A DNA stretch of 64,000 nucleotides from Bradyrhizobium sp. AUGA SZCCT0176 (GCF_018130145.1 NZ_JAFCMB010000001.1:558001-622000); one strand, 5' to 3'. Counted from the first letter of the stretch, positions 8,501 through 18,030 are shown. The notes: generated by a model not told the origin, from the sequence alone. Made by a program: numbers and translations.

Positions 8501-9922
8501 ATGCACCAGATCGTCACAAACCCCGTCGATAACTCAGTCGATTCCTGGCGCCGCTGGTGGGTGCTCGCGATCGTGGTATCCGCGCAATTCATGTTCGGGG
8601 TCGACGCCTTCATCGTCAACGTCGCGATCCCGACCATCGCGGCCGAGCTGCAGGCGAGCGCAGCGCAGATCGAGGCCGTGATCGTGGTCTATCTGATCGC
8701 CTACGCCACGCTGGTGGTTACCGGCGGCCGGCTTGGCGACATCTACGGCACGCGCAACGTGTTCATGTCGGGTGTGTTCGGCTTCACCGTCACCTCGCTG
8801 TGGTGCGGACTGGCGCAGTCCGGCCCCGAACTCATCCTGGCGCGGCTGGCGCAGGGGGCCACCGCGGCGCTGATGGTGCCGCAGGTGCTTGCGACCATTC
8901 ATCTGCTGTTTGCCGATAGCTCGCGCGACCGCGCCTTTGCCATCTACGGCATCGTGCTGGGGCTGGCCGGTGCGGCGGGCTTTCTGCTCGGCGGCATTCT
9001 GGTGACATCAGATCTCGCCGGTCTCGGCTGGCGCGCAGTGTTTTTCGTCAACGTGCCATTTGGCGCGGTCATCATCGCCGCTGCTATGAAGCTGATGCCG
9101 GTGGCGCCGCGGCGCGCGGGCACGCGGCTGGATATTCCCGGCGCGATCGTGCTGTTCGTGGGCTTGCTGTGCCTGATCGGCCCGCTGCTGTTCGGCCATG
9201 ATCTGCACTGGTCGCCTTGGGTCTGGCTGGTGATGGCAGCCGGAGTCGTCATCATCGCCGCGTTCCTGCGGCTCGAACGCTTCGTCGCGCAAAAGGGCGG
9301 CATGCCGCTGATCGATCTTTCGCTGCTGTCGGACCCCGCGTTCATGCGCGGGCTAGCAGCGGTGTTCTTTTTCTTCTTCGCCAATCTGTCGTTCTATCTG
9401 GTCATGACCATGTTCATGCAGAAGGCGTTGCAGATTCCGCCGCTGCAGGCCGGGCTCGTCTTCATCCCGCTGGCGCTGACCTTTGTGATCGCTTCGCGCC
9501 ACAGCGGCGTGCGCGCAAGGCATCGCGGCACGCTGGTGCTGATCGAAGGCTGCGCGGTACAGCTCGCAGGTCTTGCCGCGCTGTTAGCTGTGATCGAATG
9601 GGGCAGCGCGCCATCAGCCATTGTGCTGGCGTTGGTGCTGACGATCTTCGGCTACGGCCAGGGATTGGTGATGGCGCCGTTGTCGAGCGCGGTGCTATCG
9701 ACTGTAAAACCTTCGAGTGCGGGCGCGGGCTCTGGCATGTACGGCACCATTGCGCAGATCGCCAACGCTGCCGGTGTTGCCGCGATCGGCGCGGTGTTCT
9801 TTGCGATCGAAGCCGCGGGCGCGGCGCGACCGGCGCTTCTTGTCGCGTGCGCACTGTTCGCACTGTCGATCATGGCATGTGCCGCATTCCTGACATGGAT
9901 GCGGCGCGCGACCTTGGGATGA
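8501..9922 (+). CDS. MFS transporter, DHA2-like (14 TM) drug efflux type
   Basis: A 473-residue, very hydrophobic protein with about 14 predicted membrane segments. The MFS signature after TM2 reads TGGRLGDIYGTRN (about residues 74-86). The N-terminal QFMFGVDAFIVNVAIPTIAAEL matches antiporter motif D1 of the DHA2 (EmrB/QacA) family, in which multidrug export is driven by proton influx. No membrane-fusion partner or regulator is adjacent, so the substrate is unknown. It is divergent from sthA across a 165-nt gap in which I find no clear operator. Confidence 0.85.
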   Translation: MHQIVTNPVDNSVDSWRRWWVLAIVVSAQFMFGVDAFIVNVAIPTIAAELQASAAQIEAVIVVYLIAYATLVVTGGRLGDIYGTRNVFMSGVFGFTVTSLWCGLAQSGPELILARLAQGATAALMVPQVLATIHLLFADSSRDRAFAIYGIVLGLAGAAGFLLGGILVTSDLAGLGWRAVFFVNVPFGAVIIAAAMKLMPVAPRRAGTRLDIPGAIVLFVGLLCLIGPLLFGHDLHWSPWVWLVMAAGVVIIAAFLRLERFVAQKGGMPLIDLSLLSDPAFMRGLAAVFFFFFANLSFYLVMTMFMQKALQIPPLQAGLVFIPLALTFVIASRHSGVRARHRGTLVLIEGCAVQLAGLAALLAVIEWGSAPSAIVLALVLTIFGYGQGLVMAPLSSAVLSTVKPSSAGAGSGMYGTIAQIANAAGVAAIGAVFFAIEAAGAARPALLVACALFALSIMACAAFLTWMRRATLG

Positions 9923-10048
9923 CAAATTAACGTCAATAACGAAAATTCAATTCTGGGGAACGACAGTGCACGGTCTTTTTATTTTGCACTGCAGCAACTA
10001 TCTGGTTGAGGTGACGTTGTATGGACGATCACCTCCAGGAGCTGCCAG

Positions 10049-11296
10049 TTGTCCCTTACCAAGAACGTCGACTTTCTCCGCCATCTTCCTAAGCTGAGTG
10101 CCTTCAATGGCTTGCCGGGGTATGGCCGGAGCATTGTGCACAGCCCCCTGGTCGAAATTAACGATTTCGGCTCGAATCCGGGCGCGCTCCGGATGTTTTC
10201 ATTCGTACCTGAACACCTCCCGCGCGCGCCTGCGCTGGTCGTCGTGCTGCACGGCTGCGGCCAGACCGCGGCCGGCTACGATCGCGGCGCCGGCTGGTCG
10301 ACGCTTGCGACGCGCTACGGCTTTGCGTTGCTGATGCCCGAACAACAGGCATCGAACAACGGCAACACCTGCTTCAACTGGTTTAATCCGGAAGACATTT
10401 CGCGCGATGGTGGCGAAGCCGGTTCGATCCGGCAAATGATCGCGCGCATGGTCGACGATCACAACATCGATTCACGCCGCATCTATGTGACCGGGCTCTC
10501 CGCCGGTGGCGCCATGACCTCGGTGATGCTCGCGACCTATCCGGACGTGTTCGCGGGCGGCGCCGTCATCGCCGGCTTGCCATATGGCATTGCCGGCAAT
10601 GTCCGTGAAGCATTGAGCGGCATGATGCAGTCGCCACAGCGCCCAGCGGCCGAATTGGGCGACCTCGTGCGTAACGCTTCCAGGCATAAAGGGCCGTGGC
10701 CGAAATTGTCGGTGTGGCACGGCAGCGCCGATCGCACGGTGAGCCCGGGCAATGCCGATGAGATCGTCAAACAGTGGCTCGATGTGCATCAATTACCGCT
10801 CGCGCCGATGTCGACGGGCGATGTCGACGGCTATCCGCGTCAGGTCTGGTGGAATGCCGACGGTGAGACCGTTGTCGAATCCTACACCATCACCGACATG
10901 GCCCACGGCACGCCGCTTGGCGCGACCGACAATGACGAGCGCTATGGCGAGCAAGGTGCCTTCCTGATCGAGGCAGGCATCTCGTCGTCCTATCACATTG
11001 CGAATTTCTTCGGCCTGACCGACCAAATTCGTCAACCCAGGACAGCGCCTCATGCGGCTTCAAAGGCCGTTTCCAAGACCATTCCGGTCGACCCGACGGG
11101 CATCTCGCGCGAACGCGCCGGCGTCATCGCGATGACGGTTCCGGTGCCTGCACCCGAGCCGGATCTGGCCACGGATTTGGTACCGCGCCCGACGCGGGTT
11201 CACTACGCCAAAAGGGTGCAGTCTCCGCGCCGCCGCGGCATTGATGTCGGTGAAGTCATCACCCGGGCGCTGACCGCCGCGGGCCTGATGAAATAG
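10049..11296 (+). CDS. PHB-depolymerase-family esterase
   Basis: A 415-residue alpha/beta hydrolase of the LpqC/PhaZ-like esterase family. The oxyanion HGCGQT (about residues 68-73) is followed by the nucleophile elbow GLSAGG with Ser151. WHGSADRTV (about 227) supplies the acid and the DMAHGTP segment the His. The start is the TTG at 10049: AGGAG lies at 10037-10041 with 7 nt spacing, and no in-frame ATG occurs before the conserved domain. There is no signal peptide, so the enzyme is probably cytoplasmic. The last 70 or so residues are low-complexity and Pro/Arg-rich. Esters or short polyhydroxyalkanoates are possible substrates. Confidence 0.85.
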   Translation: MSLTKNVDFLRHLPKLSAFNGLPGYGRSIVHSPLVEINDFGSNPGALRMFSFVPEHLPRAPALVVVLHGCGQTAAGYDRGAGWSTLATRYGFALLMPEQQASNNGNTCFNWFNPEDISRDGGEAGSIRQMIARMVDDHNIDSRRIYVTGLSAGGAMTSVMLATYPDVFAGGAVIAGLPYGIAGNVREALSGMMQSPQRPAAELGDLVRNASRHKGPWPKLSVWHGSADRTVSPGNADEIVKQWLDVHQLPLAPMSTGDVDGYPRQVWWNADGETVVESYTITDMAHGTPLGATDNDERYGEQGAFLIEAGISSSYHIANFFGLTDQIRQPRTAPHAASKAVSKTIPVDPTGISRERAGVIAMTVPVPAPEPDLATDLVPRPTRVHYAKRVQSPRRRGIDVGEVITRALTAAGLMK

Positions 11297-11310
11297 CGAT
11301 CGATTGCGGC

Positions 11311-12003
11311 TCACATCTCGCCGGTGAGGAACGGATTGGTCATCCGCTCCTGACCGATGCTGGAGCCTGCGCCATGGCCGCAGACGAAGCCGACATCGTC
11401 GCCGAGCGGCAACAGCTTTTCCTTGATCGAGCTGATCAGCGTGGCATGGCTGCCGCCGGGCAGGTCGGTGCGCCCGACTGAGCCTGCGAACAACACGTCG
11501 CCGACATGGGCGAAGCGCAATTCCTTGTTGTAGAACACCACGCTGCCCGGTGAATGGCCGGGGCAGTGCAGGATGTCGAAGGTCAGATCGCCGATCGAGA
11601 CCTGATCGCCTTCGTCGAGCCAGCGGTCGGGCCCGAAATTGCGCACGCCGGTCATGCCGAAGCGCTCGCCGCTCGAGACGACGTTGTCGAGCAGATATTT
11701 GTCGGCGATGTGCGGCCCTTCGATCTTCACGCCCAGCGCGTCGCGCAATTCGGCTGCACCGCCGACATGGTCGATATGGCCGTGCGTCAGCCAGATCTTC
11801 TCGACCGTGACGCCGGTCTGCTGGATCGCGGCCTGGATTTTTGGCACGTCCCCGCCGGGGTCGATCACCACGGCCTTCTTCGATGGCTCGTGCCAGATGA
11901 TGGTGCAGTTCTGCTCGAACAGCGTCACCGGAACGATGATCGCGCCGGCCTTCGGCGGAATGTCATTCTGGTCGTGGTTTTGGTTCTGGTTTTCCTGGGT
12001 CAT
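11311..12003 (-). CDS. MBL-fold metallo-hydrolase (glyoxalase II-like)
   Basis: A 230-residue metallo-beta-lactamase-fold protein. The zinc motif is HGHIDH at residues 74-79, followed by CPGHSPGS (third His), HVGDVLFAGSVGRTD (bridging Asp) and CGHGAGS near the C terminus. This layout is typical of small cytosolic thioesterase or glyoxalase II-like hydrolases. The ATG at 12003 is preferred over upstream in-frame starts, because the fold begins shortly after it and the earlier codons overlap noncoding sequence next to lpxD. The N-terminal 15 residues are Asn/Gln-rich. It lies downstream of the lpxD-like gene on the same strand. Confidence 0.85.
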   Translation of the reverse strand: MTQENQNQNHDQNDIPPKAGAIIVPVTLFEQNCTIIWHEPSKKAVVIDPGGDVPKIQAAIQQTGVTVEKIWLTHGHIDHVGGAAELRDALGVKIEGPHIADKYLLDNVVSSGERFGMTGVRNFGPDRWLDEGDQVSIGDLTFDILHCPGHSPGSVVFYNKELRFAHVGDVLFAGSVGRTDLPGGSHATLISSIKEKLLPLGDDVGFVCGHGAGSSIGQERMTNPFLTGEM

Positions 12004-12104
12004 GGCCGCAGATTGCCGATTTTTGGCCTCTCGCCAAGGAAAAGATTCGCGAAAGATTCGGAAAAGATTTGCGCATACGGCGAGCAAGGACTGCCCGCAA
12101 CCGA

Positions 12105-13154
12105 TTAGGTCTTGGCTCGACCACGGCGTGCCGCCAGGTTCCGCAGCGCCAATATTTCGCGCAACCACTGCCGTCTGGGCTGGGCGGGAAAGCCGCCCCA
12201 AACCGCGCCGGCGGGGACGTTGTCATAAACGGTAGACCTCGAAAGCAGCATCGCGCCCTTGCCGACGGTGATATGCGGGATGATGCCGGTGCGCGGTCCC
12301 AGGATGACGAAATCCTCGATGGTGACGCTGCCGCTCAAGCCTGATTGCGCAACAATGATGCAATGGCGGCCGATCATGCAGTTGTGCCCGATCTGGCACA
12401 AATTATCGATCTTGGTTCCTTCGCCGATGATGGTGTCGCGCAATCCGCCGCGGTCGATCTTGGTGCCCGATCCGACCTCGACGTCGTCGTGAATGACGAC
12501 GCGCCCGATCTGCGGAATCTTGATATGTCCCTTGCCGTCGGACACGTAGCCGAAGCCATCCTGGCCGATATGGCACCCGGGGTGGATCACCACCCGGTCT
12601 CCGACTTGGGCGTGGGTGATGGTGCTGCCGGCGCCGATGGCGCAGTCGGTCCCGATCTGAACCCGTTCGCCGATCATGGCGTGCGCGGCGATCAGCGTGC
12701 CGGCGCCGATTTTGACGGAGGGCCCGATCACCGCGAACGGATCGATCGTAACGTCAGGTCCGATCTGCGCCGTGGGATGCACCACCGCGCTCGGCGCGAT
12801 ACCTTGCGTGCCGAACGCCGAGACCGGACGCAGCGCGCTGCCATACATCTGGCGTGCGACCGTGACGAAGGCCTCATAGGGCTTGCGAACGTTCAATGTG
12901 ACGACCCCGGCAGGGGCCTGGTGGGCGAACCGTTCGGTGGTCAGGACGGCGCCGGCTCGGCTCGTCGCGAGCGCTTCGGCATATTGTGCGTCTTTGACAA
13001 AGGTCAGATCATCAGCGCCGGCGCGGTCGATCGGCGCGATGCCGGTGATGATTCGGGACAGGTCGGCGCCCGCACACGGGTTTGCTCCCGTGAGCGCGGC
13101 AATCTCTGCCACGCTCAAGCCCGAAGAGTTCGAGAAAAAACTGAACTCGACCAC
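12105..13154 (-). CDS. lpxD: LpxD-like UDP-3-O-acylglucosamine N-acyltransferase (orphan paralogue)
   Basis: A 349-residue protein with an N-terminal uridine-binding domain, then left-handed beta-helix hexapeptide repeats from about residue 120, and a C-terminal helix. LpxD transfers a 3-hydroxyacyl chain from ACP to the 2-amino group in lipid A synthesis. The catalytic His is in QIGHN (His257), and GQDGFGY (197-203) matches the acyl pocket. Several usually invariant positions differ: IDRGGLRD for IDRGALDD, GLSGS for GISGS, and LGPRTGI for LGGQVGI. The gene is not in a bamA-fabZ-lpxA cluster. I therefore read it as a second, divergent copy rather than the housekeeping gene. Confidence 0.85.
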   Translation of the reverse strand: MVEFSFFSNSSGLSVAEIAALTGANPCAGADLSRIITGIAPIDRAGADDLTFVKDAQYAEALATSRAGAVLTTERFAHQAPAGVVTLNVRKPYEAFVTVARQMYGSALRPVSAFGTQGIAPSAVVHPTAQIGPDVTIDPFAVIGPSVKIGAGTLIAAHAMIGERVQIGTDCAIGAGSTITHAQVGDRVVIHPGCHIGQDGFGYVSDGKGHIKIPQIGRVVIHDDVEVGSGTKIDRGGLRDTIIGEGTKIDNLCQIGHNCMIGRHCIIVAQSGLSGSVTIEDFVILGPRTGIIPHITVGKGAMLLSRSTVYDNVPAGAVWGGFPAQPRRQWLREILALRNLAARRGRAKT

Positions 13155-13398
13155 GAGCTCTACCCCCTGCGGATCACGATAGCCGGGCCAGCCGACGATC
13201 CCAAGTCTATTCGGAAGTCTATCGGGGCAGGGTCGCGCGAATCGTGCTTCCGGGACGGAACCGGCCGCCGGTCAAATCGTCGCGGCGCCTGCGGCGCCGG
13301 CTTTTGCGGCCGACATATCGGGGGCCAACCCGGCCATCCCGGCCCGGTGCGATTGCGCACCAGGCCGCGACGACACGCGAAGGTTTAAGGCGCCGGCG

Positions 13399-14535
13399 TT
13401 ACCGCTTGATCTGCGCCTTCAGCGTATCCTCGACCACGCGGTCGAACGATGACGCCTTCGCCGGAGCCTTGGCGCGCGCATCGGCGACATATTTGTCGCG
13501 CTTCGCCACCAGTGCGCCGAGTTTCTCATTGAGTGCCTTGCGCTGGCTCATCTGCTTGTTGACTTCGTCGACGCGCTGCTCGGGCTTCATCGCGCGCAGA
13601 TTGTCGGGCAGGTCTTCCTCCTTGATCGAGGAAAAGCTGCTGCGGCCGGCCGAAACGTCGGCGACCAGATCGCCGTCGCCGGTGACGGCTTCCGACGTCG
13701 CCTTGGAGCGCTTGTTGATGTAGCTCGCCATTTCAGACGCCTGTGAAGGCGCTGCCGCGGCGACCCTCGATAATTGCTGCGTCTTGTCTTCGGTTCGCTT
13801 TTGCATCGCGCGCGGTCCGTATGGGATCACGGTGCCGTTGATCTCGCGCTGCAGGATGATGATGTCCTCGTCATACGGCGTTTCGATCACGACCACCTGT
13901 CCGCCATCCTGCGGAATCGGAATGAAGCGGCCATTGCCGTTCTGGGCGATATCGCGCCACACCCGTTCGGTGTCGGCGGCGTTGCCGGCGAGCACCGCGT
14001 TGACGATGATGTCCTTCTGCTTCGCCACTTTCAGCGTTACCGGATATTTGGTGTCCTGCGCGTAGTCCATGTGCGGCGGCGCGTCGCCGACCAGGAACAC
14101 GATCCGCCTGACATCGCCGCCGTCGGTCCATTGCAGCTTGTTGACGGCGATATCGAGCGCCTCGTTGACGCTTTCCGGCCAGTCGCCACCGCCACGGGCC
14201 TTCAACTCCAGGAGGTTGGCGTAGAGATCCTGGATGTCGCGGGTGAGTTCGACCTTCCTTGTCACGTAGTCATCGCCGATGTCGCGGTAGGCGACGAGGC
14301 CCATGCGGATCTCGGCGTCGGGATTGGAATCGACGATTGCGGTCGCGATCGACCAGATCTTGCGCTTGGCGGCTTCGATCAGGCCGCCCATCGAGCCCGT
14401 GGTGTCCAGAACGAACGCGACTTCGACCGTGGGCTTGGCGACGGCCTGCGACAGGCCGGCGGAAAGGGGTAGCGTAGCGAGAGCGAATGCGAGCGAGCGA
14501 AGCGTGATGCCGTGATCCCTGAAGCGTTGCTTCAT
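13399..14535 (-). CDS. Secreted von Willebrand factor A domain protein
   Basis: A 378-residue protein with a signal peptide (RSLAFALATLPLSAGLSQAVA, about residues 13-33). The vWA domain follows immediately, with the MIDAS motif DTTGSMGG (about 43-50) and the later Asp in FLVGDAPPH. The C-terminal third is charged and helical (KQMSQRKALNEKLGALVAKRDK), possibly a coiled coil. The ATG at 14535 is preferred because GGAGGAGAG lies just upstream and the signal peptide begins there. Function is unknown; such proteins usually mediate metal-dependent protein binding in the periplasm. It is divergent from mmcB. Confidence 0.85.
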   Translation of the reverse strand: MKQRFRDHGITLRSLAFALATLPLSAGLSQAVAKPTVEVAFVLDTTGSMGGLIEAAKRKIWSIATAIVDSNPDAEIRMGLVAYRDIGDDYVTRKVELTRDIQDLYANLLELKARGGGDWPESVNEALDIAVNKLQWTDGGDVRRIVFLVGDAPPHMDYAQDTKYPVTLKVAKQKDIIVNAVLAGNAADTERVWRDIAQNGNGRFIPIPQDGGQVVVIETPYDEDIIILQREINGTVIPYGPRAMQKRTEDKTQQLSRVAAAAPSQASEMASYINKRSKATSEAVTGDGDLVADVSAGRSSFSSIKEEDLPDNLRAMKPEQRVDEVNKQMSQRKALNEKLGALVAKRDKYVADARAKAPAKASSFDRVVEDTLKAQIKR

Positions 14536-14694
14536 GGTTTCTCTCCTCCATGTGTTCCGTCCCTCGGAACCCAGGTTCCCTCGGCTTCGCGGTGGCGTGT
14601 GGTCCAAATCAAGGCGCCTTGGGTACGAATTTGCGGCGCATTCCGCGCCGCAGCCCGGATGGCGACCGGTGCGGAATCGGATAGGCTAGGGGGC

Positions 14695-15180
14695 ATGGAA
14701 TCGCCCGCCCGCCAGGTCAGCCTCGTACCGCCGCCGGACCGCCGCCAGTCGGAGACCGCGCTCGCGATCGCGCGCGGCACCGCCAGGATGCTGCGAACGC
14801 TGGGTTTTTCCTGCATCAGTGAATTGCCTTTGCCGTCCGGCCGGCGCGCCGATCTGGTGGCGCTGAACGAGAAAAGCGAGATCTGGATCGTCGAGATCAA
14901 GTCGTCGGTGGAGGATTTGCGCGCCGACCAGAAATGGCAGGACTACCGGATGCATTGCGACCGGCTGTTCTTTGCCTTCACGCAGGATCTGCCGTGCGAG
15001 ATTTTCCCTGAGGGCACCGGCCTGATCGTTGCCGATGCCTATGGCGCCCATCTGCATTGCGAGGCGCCCGAGCATCGCCTGGCCGCGCCGACCCGCAAAC
15101 TGATGACGGTGCGGTTCGCGATGGCCGCGGCGCAACGGATCAACCGGCTGGTCGATCCGCAGGGCCATTCGGAGTTTTAG
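14695..15180 (+). CDS. mmcB: MmcB family DNA repair protein (PD-(D/E)xK nuclease-like)
   Basis: A 161-residue protein matching the alphaproteobacterial MmcB family, linked in Caulobacter to mitomycin C tolerance and the SOS response. The nuclease-like core is visible: a helix with ARGTARMLRTLG, GRRADLVAL (Asp), then WIVEIKSS (the E-x-K of PD-(D/E)xK), and YRMHCDRLFFAF. The ATG at 14695 follows TAGGGGGC. I see no obvious LexA box (GTTC-N7-GTTC) in the 160-nt divergent promoter region, so SOS control is not shown by this sequence. Confidence 0.85.
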   Translation: MESPARQVSLVPPPDRRQSETALAIARGTARMLRTLGFSCISELPLPSGRRADLVALNEKSEIWIVEIKSSVEDLRADQKWQDYRMHCDRLFFAFTQDLPCEIFPEGTGLIVADAYGAHLHCEAPEHRLAAPTRKLMTVRFAMAAAQRINRLVDPQGHSEF

Positions 15181-15221
15181 CAACCGCCGTCACTGCGATG
15201 AAGTCAGCATCGACGACGTCG

Positions 15222-15404
15222 TTATTTGGGCCGGTTGATGATGGTGTCCTGGGTCGGCGTGACGATGCAGATGCTGCGATCGTTCCACTGGATGCCGTAG
15301 CCGAAGATGATGATGCTGCCCTTGGGCGACGCAAGTCCGCCACCGGCAACGATATCGAGCTCCTGCAGGCTCAGTTCGCGGGTCTCATGGCTGGTTGCGT
15401 TCAT
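15222..15404 (-). CDS. Small peptide with double-glycine (bacteriocin-type) leader
   Basis: A 60-residue peptide. Residues 10-22 read ELSLQELDIVAGG, matching the LSxxELxxVxGG consensus of double-glycine leaders cleaved by peptidase-containing ABC exporters (C39 family). Cleavage after Gly22 would release a 38-residue peptide starting GLASPKGS and containing one cysteine. The ATG at 15404 has GGGAGAGA upstream. No exporter or immunity gene lies nearby in the window. Such short GG-leader proteins are frequent in Bradyrhizobium and mostly uncharacterised. Role unknown: microcin-like, signal, or a non-secreted relic. Confidence 0.6.
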   Translation of the reverse strand: MNATSHETRELSLQELDIVAGGGLASPKGSIIIFGYGIQWNDRSICIVTPTQDTIINRPK

Positions 15405-15535
15405 GTCGGTCTCTCCCTTGTCCCGGCGAAGGACTTGCTGCCGTTCGCAAAACCTTATGCGGCGGCACGGATCGTCGCCGTGACGCGAGTCACATTACGG
15501 GGACCTGGGAGCTTTTCTGACGTGCCAATCCCGCA

Positions 15536-15563
15536 CGATGGTCCGTGATCAGGCGGACCATCG
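15536..15563. terminator. Hairpin downstream of the 3-hydroxyacyl-CoA dehydrogenase gene
   Basis: CGATGGTCC (15536-15544) and GGACCATCG (15555-15563) form a perfect 9-bp stem with a 10-nt loop, 24 nt past the stop of the minus-strand gene. No U-tract follows, so it may act with Rho or only stabilise the 3' end. Confidence 0.4.
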
Positions 15564-15586
15564 GCGATCACGCAGGCAAGAACCGC

Positions 15587-16444
15587 CTAAGCGGACTTGC
15601 CGTAATTATAGAATCCCTTGCCGGTCTTGCGGCCGAGATGGCCGGCGGCGACCATTTCCTTCAGCAGCGGCGCGGGCCGGTATTTCGGGTCGTTGAAGCC
15701 TTCGTAGAACACCTCCATGACCGACAGCATGGTGTCGAGGCCGACCATGTCGGCCAGCGCCAGCGGGCCGATCGGGTGGTTGCAACCGAGCTTCATGCCT
15801 GCGTCGAGGTCCTCGGCGGTGGCGATGCCTTCCTGCAGCGCAAAGATTGCCTCGTTGATCATCGGGCACAGGATGCGGTTGACCGCAAAGCCCGGGCTGT
15901 TTTTCGCCGTGATCGGCACCTTGCCGACCCGCTTTGCAAATTCTTCAGCCAGGGCGTGGGTGTCGTCGGACGTCTGCAGGCCGCGGATCAACTCCAGCAG
16001 CGCCATCAGCGGCACCGGGTTGAAGAAGTGCATGCCGATGAAACGGTCCGGACGGTCGGTCGCGGCAGCGAGTTTGGTGATCGAAATTGAGGAGGTGTTG
16101 GTCGCGACGATTGCGCGCGGATTCAGCGTCGCGCAAAGGTCCTTGAGGATCTTGATTTTCAAATCCTCCCGCTCGGTCGCGGCCTCGATCACGAGGTCGC
16201 AATTGGCAAGTTTGCCATTGTCCGTCGTCGCGGTGATGCGCGCCAACGCGGCCTGCCGGTCGGCGTCGGTCATCTTCTGCTTGTTGACGAGGCGCTCCAG
16301 GCTGCCGGTCAACGTCGCCATTCCCCGCGCCACTGCGGCATCCGAGATGTCGATCATGGTCACCTTCAGCCCTGCCGCCGCGCACACCTGCGCGATGCCG
16401 TTACCCATCGTACCCGCCCCGATGATGCCAATCGTTTCAATCAT
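15587..16444 (-). CDS. 3-hydroxybutyryl-CoA dehydrogenase family protein
   Basis: A 285-residue protein that oxidises (S)-3-hydroxyacyl-CoA with NAD(P)+, acting in butyrate/PHB, beta-oxidation or aromatic-CoA routes. The Rossmann motif is [13 protein letters not shown] (about residues 6-18). The catalytic His is in [11 protein letters not shown], the Glu in the following LLELI region, and [17 protein letters not shown] marks the C-terminal dimer domain. [11 protein letters not shown] is the usual C-terminal motif. Length and motifs fit HbdA/PaaH/FadB2-type single-domain enzymes. Neighbours do not fix the pathway. Confidence 0.92.
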   Translation of the reverse strand: MIETIGIIGAGTMGNGIAQVCAAAGLKVTMIDISDAAVARGMATLTGSLERLVNKQKMTDADRQAALARITATTDNGKLANCDLVIEAATEREDLKIKILKDLCATLNPRAIVATNTSSISITKLAAATDRPDRFIGMHFFNPVPLMALLELIRGLQTSDDTHALAEEFAKRVGKVPITAKNSPGFAVNRILCPMINEAIFALQEGIATAEDLDAGMKLGCNHPIGPLALADMVGLDTMLSVMEVFYEGFNDPKYRPAPLLKEMVAAGHLGRKTGKGFYNYGKSA

Positions 16445-16584
16445 TGCTACGTGCCTCCATTGCTAAACGCCGGTACCCGAGGGATGCCGGCCTGCTCCAA
16501 TCGCCCTTGATGGCCCTCGTTAGCAGAGCGCGGCGCTCATCGGTAGCGAAACCAGCCATGTTTTTCCCACGGCGTCGATCGGCA

Positions 16585-18030
16585 TCATTTCACCCTTGCT
16601 GAGGCCGCGATTAGCTCCTTGCCATCAGCGGTCCTGATTGTCAGCTGGACCGGCTCGGCGCTGCTGCCTGCAGGAATCGGCGCAAAAATGCGATTCCCGT
16701 TTTTCGGATCGGCCGTCACGGCATCGTCGAACAATACCACTTCGCCGCGTTTCATGATGATGCGCAGCGGTGTCACAGGTTCAATGCTGAAGAACTGAAG
16801 GGTGGCACCGGACGCCTCGGCGACAAGATTGATCAGGATATTCGCGTTCGCATGCGTCACGTTGCTCATGCCGACGGTCGGGCTGTAGGTTTCCGGAATC
16901 GACACCTCGCTCCGTGCCGGAAACTCGGCGCTGTGGAAGAACTCGTCCGACACCCCCGCCCATAATTCGACATAGGGCCGCGCCGGGTTCGGATCCTTGC
17001 GCTGGTCGGTTTCGTTCGTGAACGAGGGATATCCCCACGTCCACATTTTTAGGCCCCGCGTGATCGTGTTGTCCGCGATACGGATGATCCCTTCTTCATT
17101 GTCGTGGTTGATCACGCCCCAGAAATTGCCGCCCTGCATATCCGGCGCCGCATAGGCGATGCCCATCGTCGGCCAGTTCTTGAAGTAGCGCAGTCTTTCG
17201 AAACGGCGGGTGCCTGCGTCTGCACTCGCGTCGCCCTCGGCTATATTCTTCGACCAGGCAGGCGTGTGGTAGGCCGCGACAGGCGCGATGATCTCGGCGC
17301 CGCCAGTGGTTTTGGGATTGTGCGGATCCGACCCCGGCGCCAGTGTCGTGCAGGTCCAGTACTCGTACGGGATTGTCTTGTCGTTTGGGTTCTTCAGCAC
17401 CAGGCGCGCATCGACCGCGGCACGATCGGCCTTCAGCGTCACAAAGTAAGTCGCTTCGATGCCGCTCGATCCCTTCCTGAATTTCGCCGGCGCCGCCGTA
17501 TACTCGAAATTATCCGTCAGCGACATCGACACCGTCACTTCGTCGGCGCTCTCCTTCACAACCCTGTAGTGCCACGGCTTTGACCACGTCCTGCCGTGCT
17601 CGGCATCCGGAAAGGTGGGAAAGATGCCGCCATACACCATCAGCCAGTCGTAATAGAAATTGCCTTCGCCCATCCCGTAGGGCACGCCGACTTCGGTGCG
17701 GTACAGCTGTTCGTGGCCGGTCGGCTTGTAGATGATGGAAAGAATGCGCCCGCCGAATTCGGGCAGCAGCACGACCTTCAGATAGCGGTTTTCGAGCACC
17801 CGGCCCTTGAACGTGCGATCGACGGTGGTGTTCTTGTCGAGCGACCCGTTGACGAAACCGTTCTCGCCGGAGGTCGTATATTTGACCGTGCTCCAATGCA
17901 CCGTCTGCTCGCTGAGCGACACCTGGTCCGGCGCCGCCGACGCCGCAAGCGCGGCATGAAATGTCCAGATCGCCGAAATCACTCCGGCCGTGAAGCGCAG
18001 ACCGATACGCGGGGGAGCACCAATTGCCAT
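16585..18030 (-). CDS. Secreted DUF5107-type (galactose-mutarotase-like fold) protein
   Basis: A 481-residue protein with a signal peptide ending near AALAASAAP (about residue 33). The conserved block ENRYLKVVLLPEFGGRI (about 76-92), followed by EQLYRTEVGVPYG and YGGIFPTFPDAEHGRTW, matches the DUF5107 family of periplasmic or extracytoplasmic proteins with a mutarotase-like beta-sandwich, often found beside carbohydrate-processing genes. No glycoside hydrolase lies next to it here. The reaction, if any, is unknown. It is probably a single-gene unit. Confidence 0.75.
   Translation of the reverse strand: MAIGAPPRIGLRFTAGVISAIWTFHAALAASAAPDQVSLSEQTVHWSTVKYTTSGENGFVNGSLDKNTTVDRTFKGRVLENRYLKVVLLPEFGGRILSIIYKPTGHEQLYRTEVGVPYGMGEGNFYYDWLMVYGGIFPTFPDAEHGRTWSKPWHYRVVKESADEVTVSMSLTDNFEYTAAPAKFRKGSSGIEATYFVTLKADRAAVDARLVLKNPNDKTIPYEYWTCTTLAPGSDPHNPKTTGGAEIIAPVAAYHTPAWSKNIAEGDASADAGTRRFERLRYFKNWPTMGIAYAAPDMQGGNFWGVINHDNEEGIIRIADNTITRGLKMWTWGYPSFTNETDQRKDPNPARPYVELWAGVSDEFFHSAEFPARSEVSIPETYSPTVGMSNVTHANANILINLVAEASGATLQFFSIEPVTPLRIIMKRGEVVLFDDAVTADPKNGNRIFAPIPAGSSAEPVQLTIRTADGKELIAASARVK

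Noticed and set aside
14536..14694. Possible LexA box upstream of mmcB
   Set aside because: No GTTC-N7-GTTC pattern is present in the divergent region, so SOS control is not claimed.
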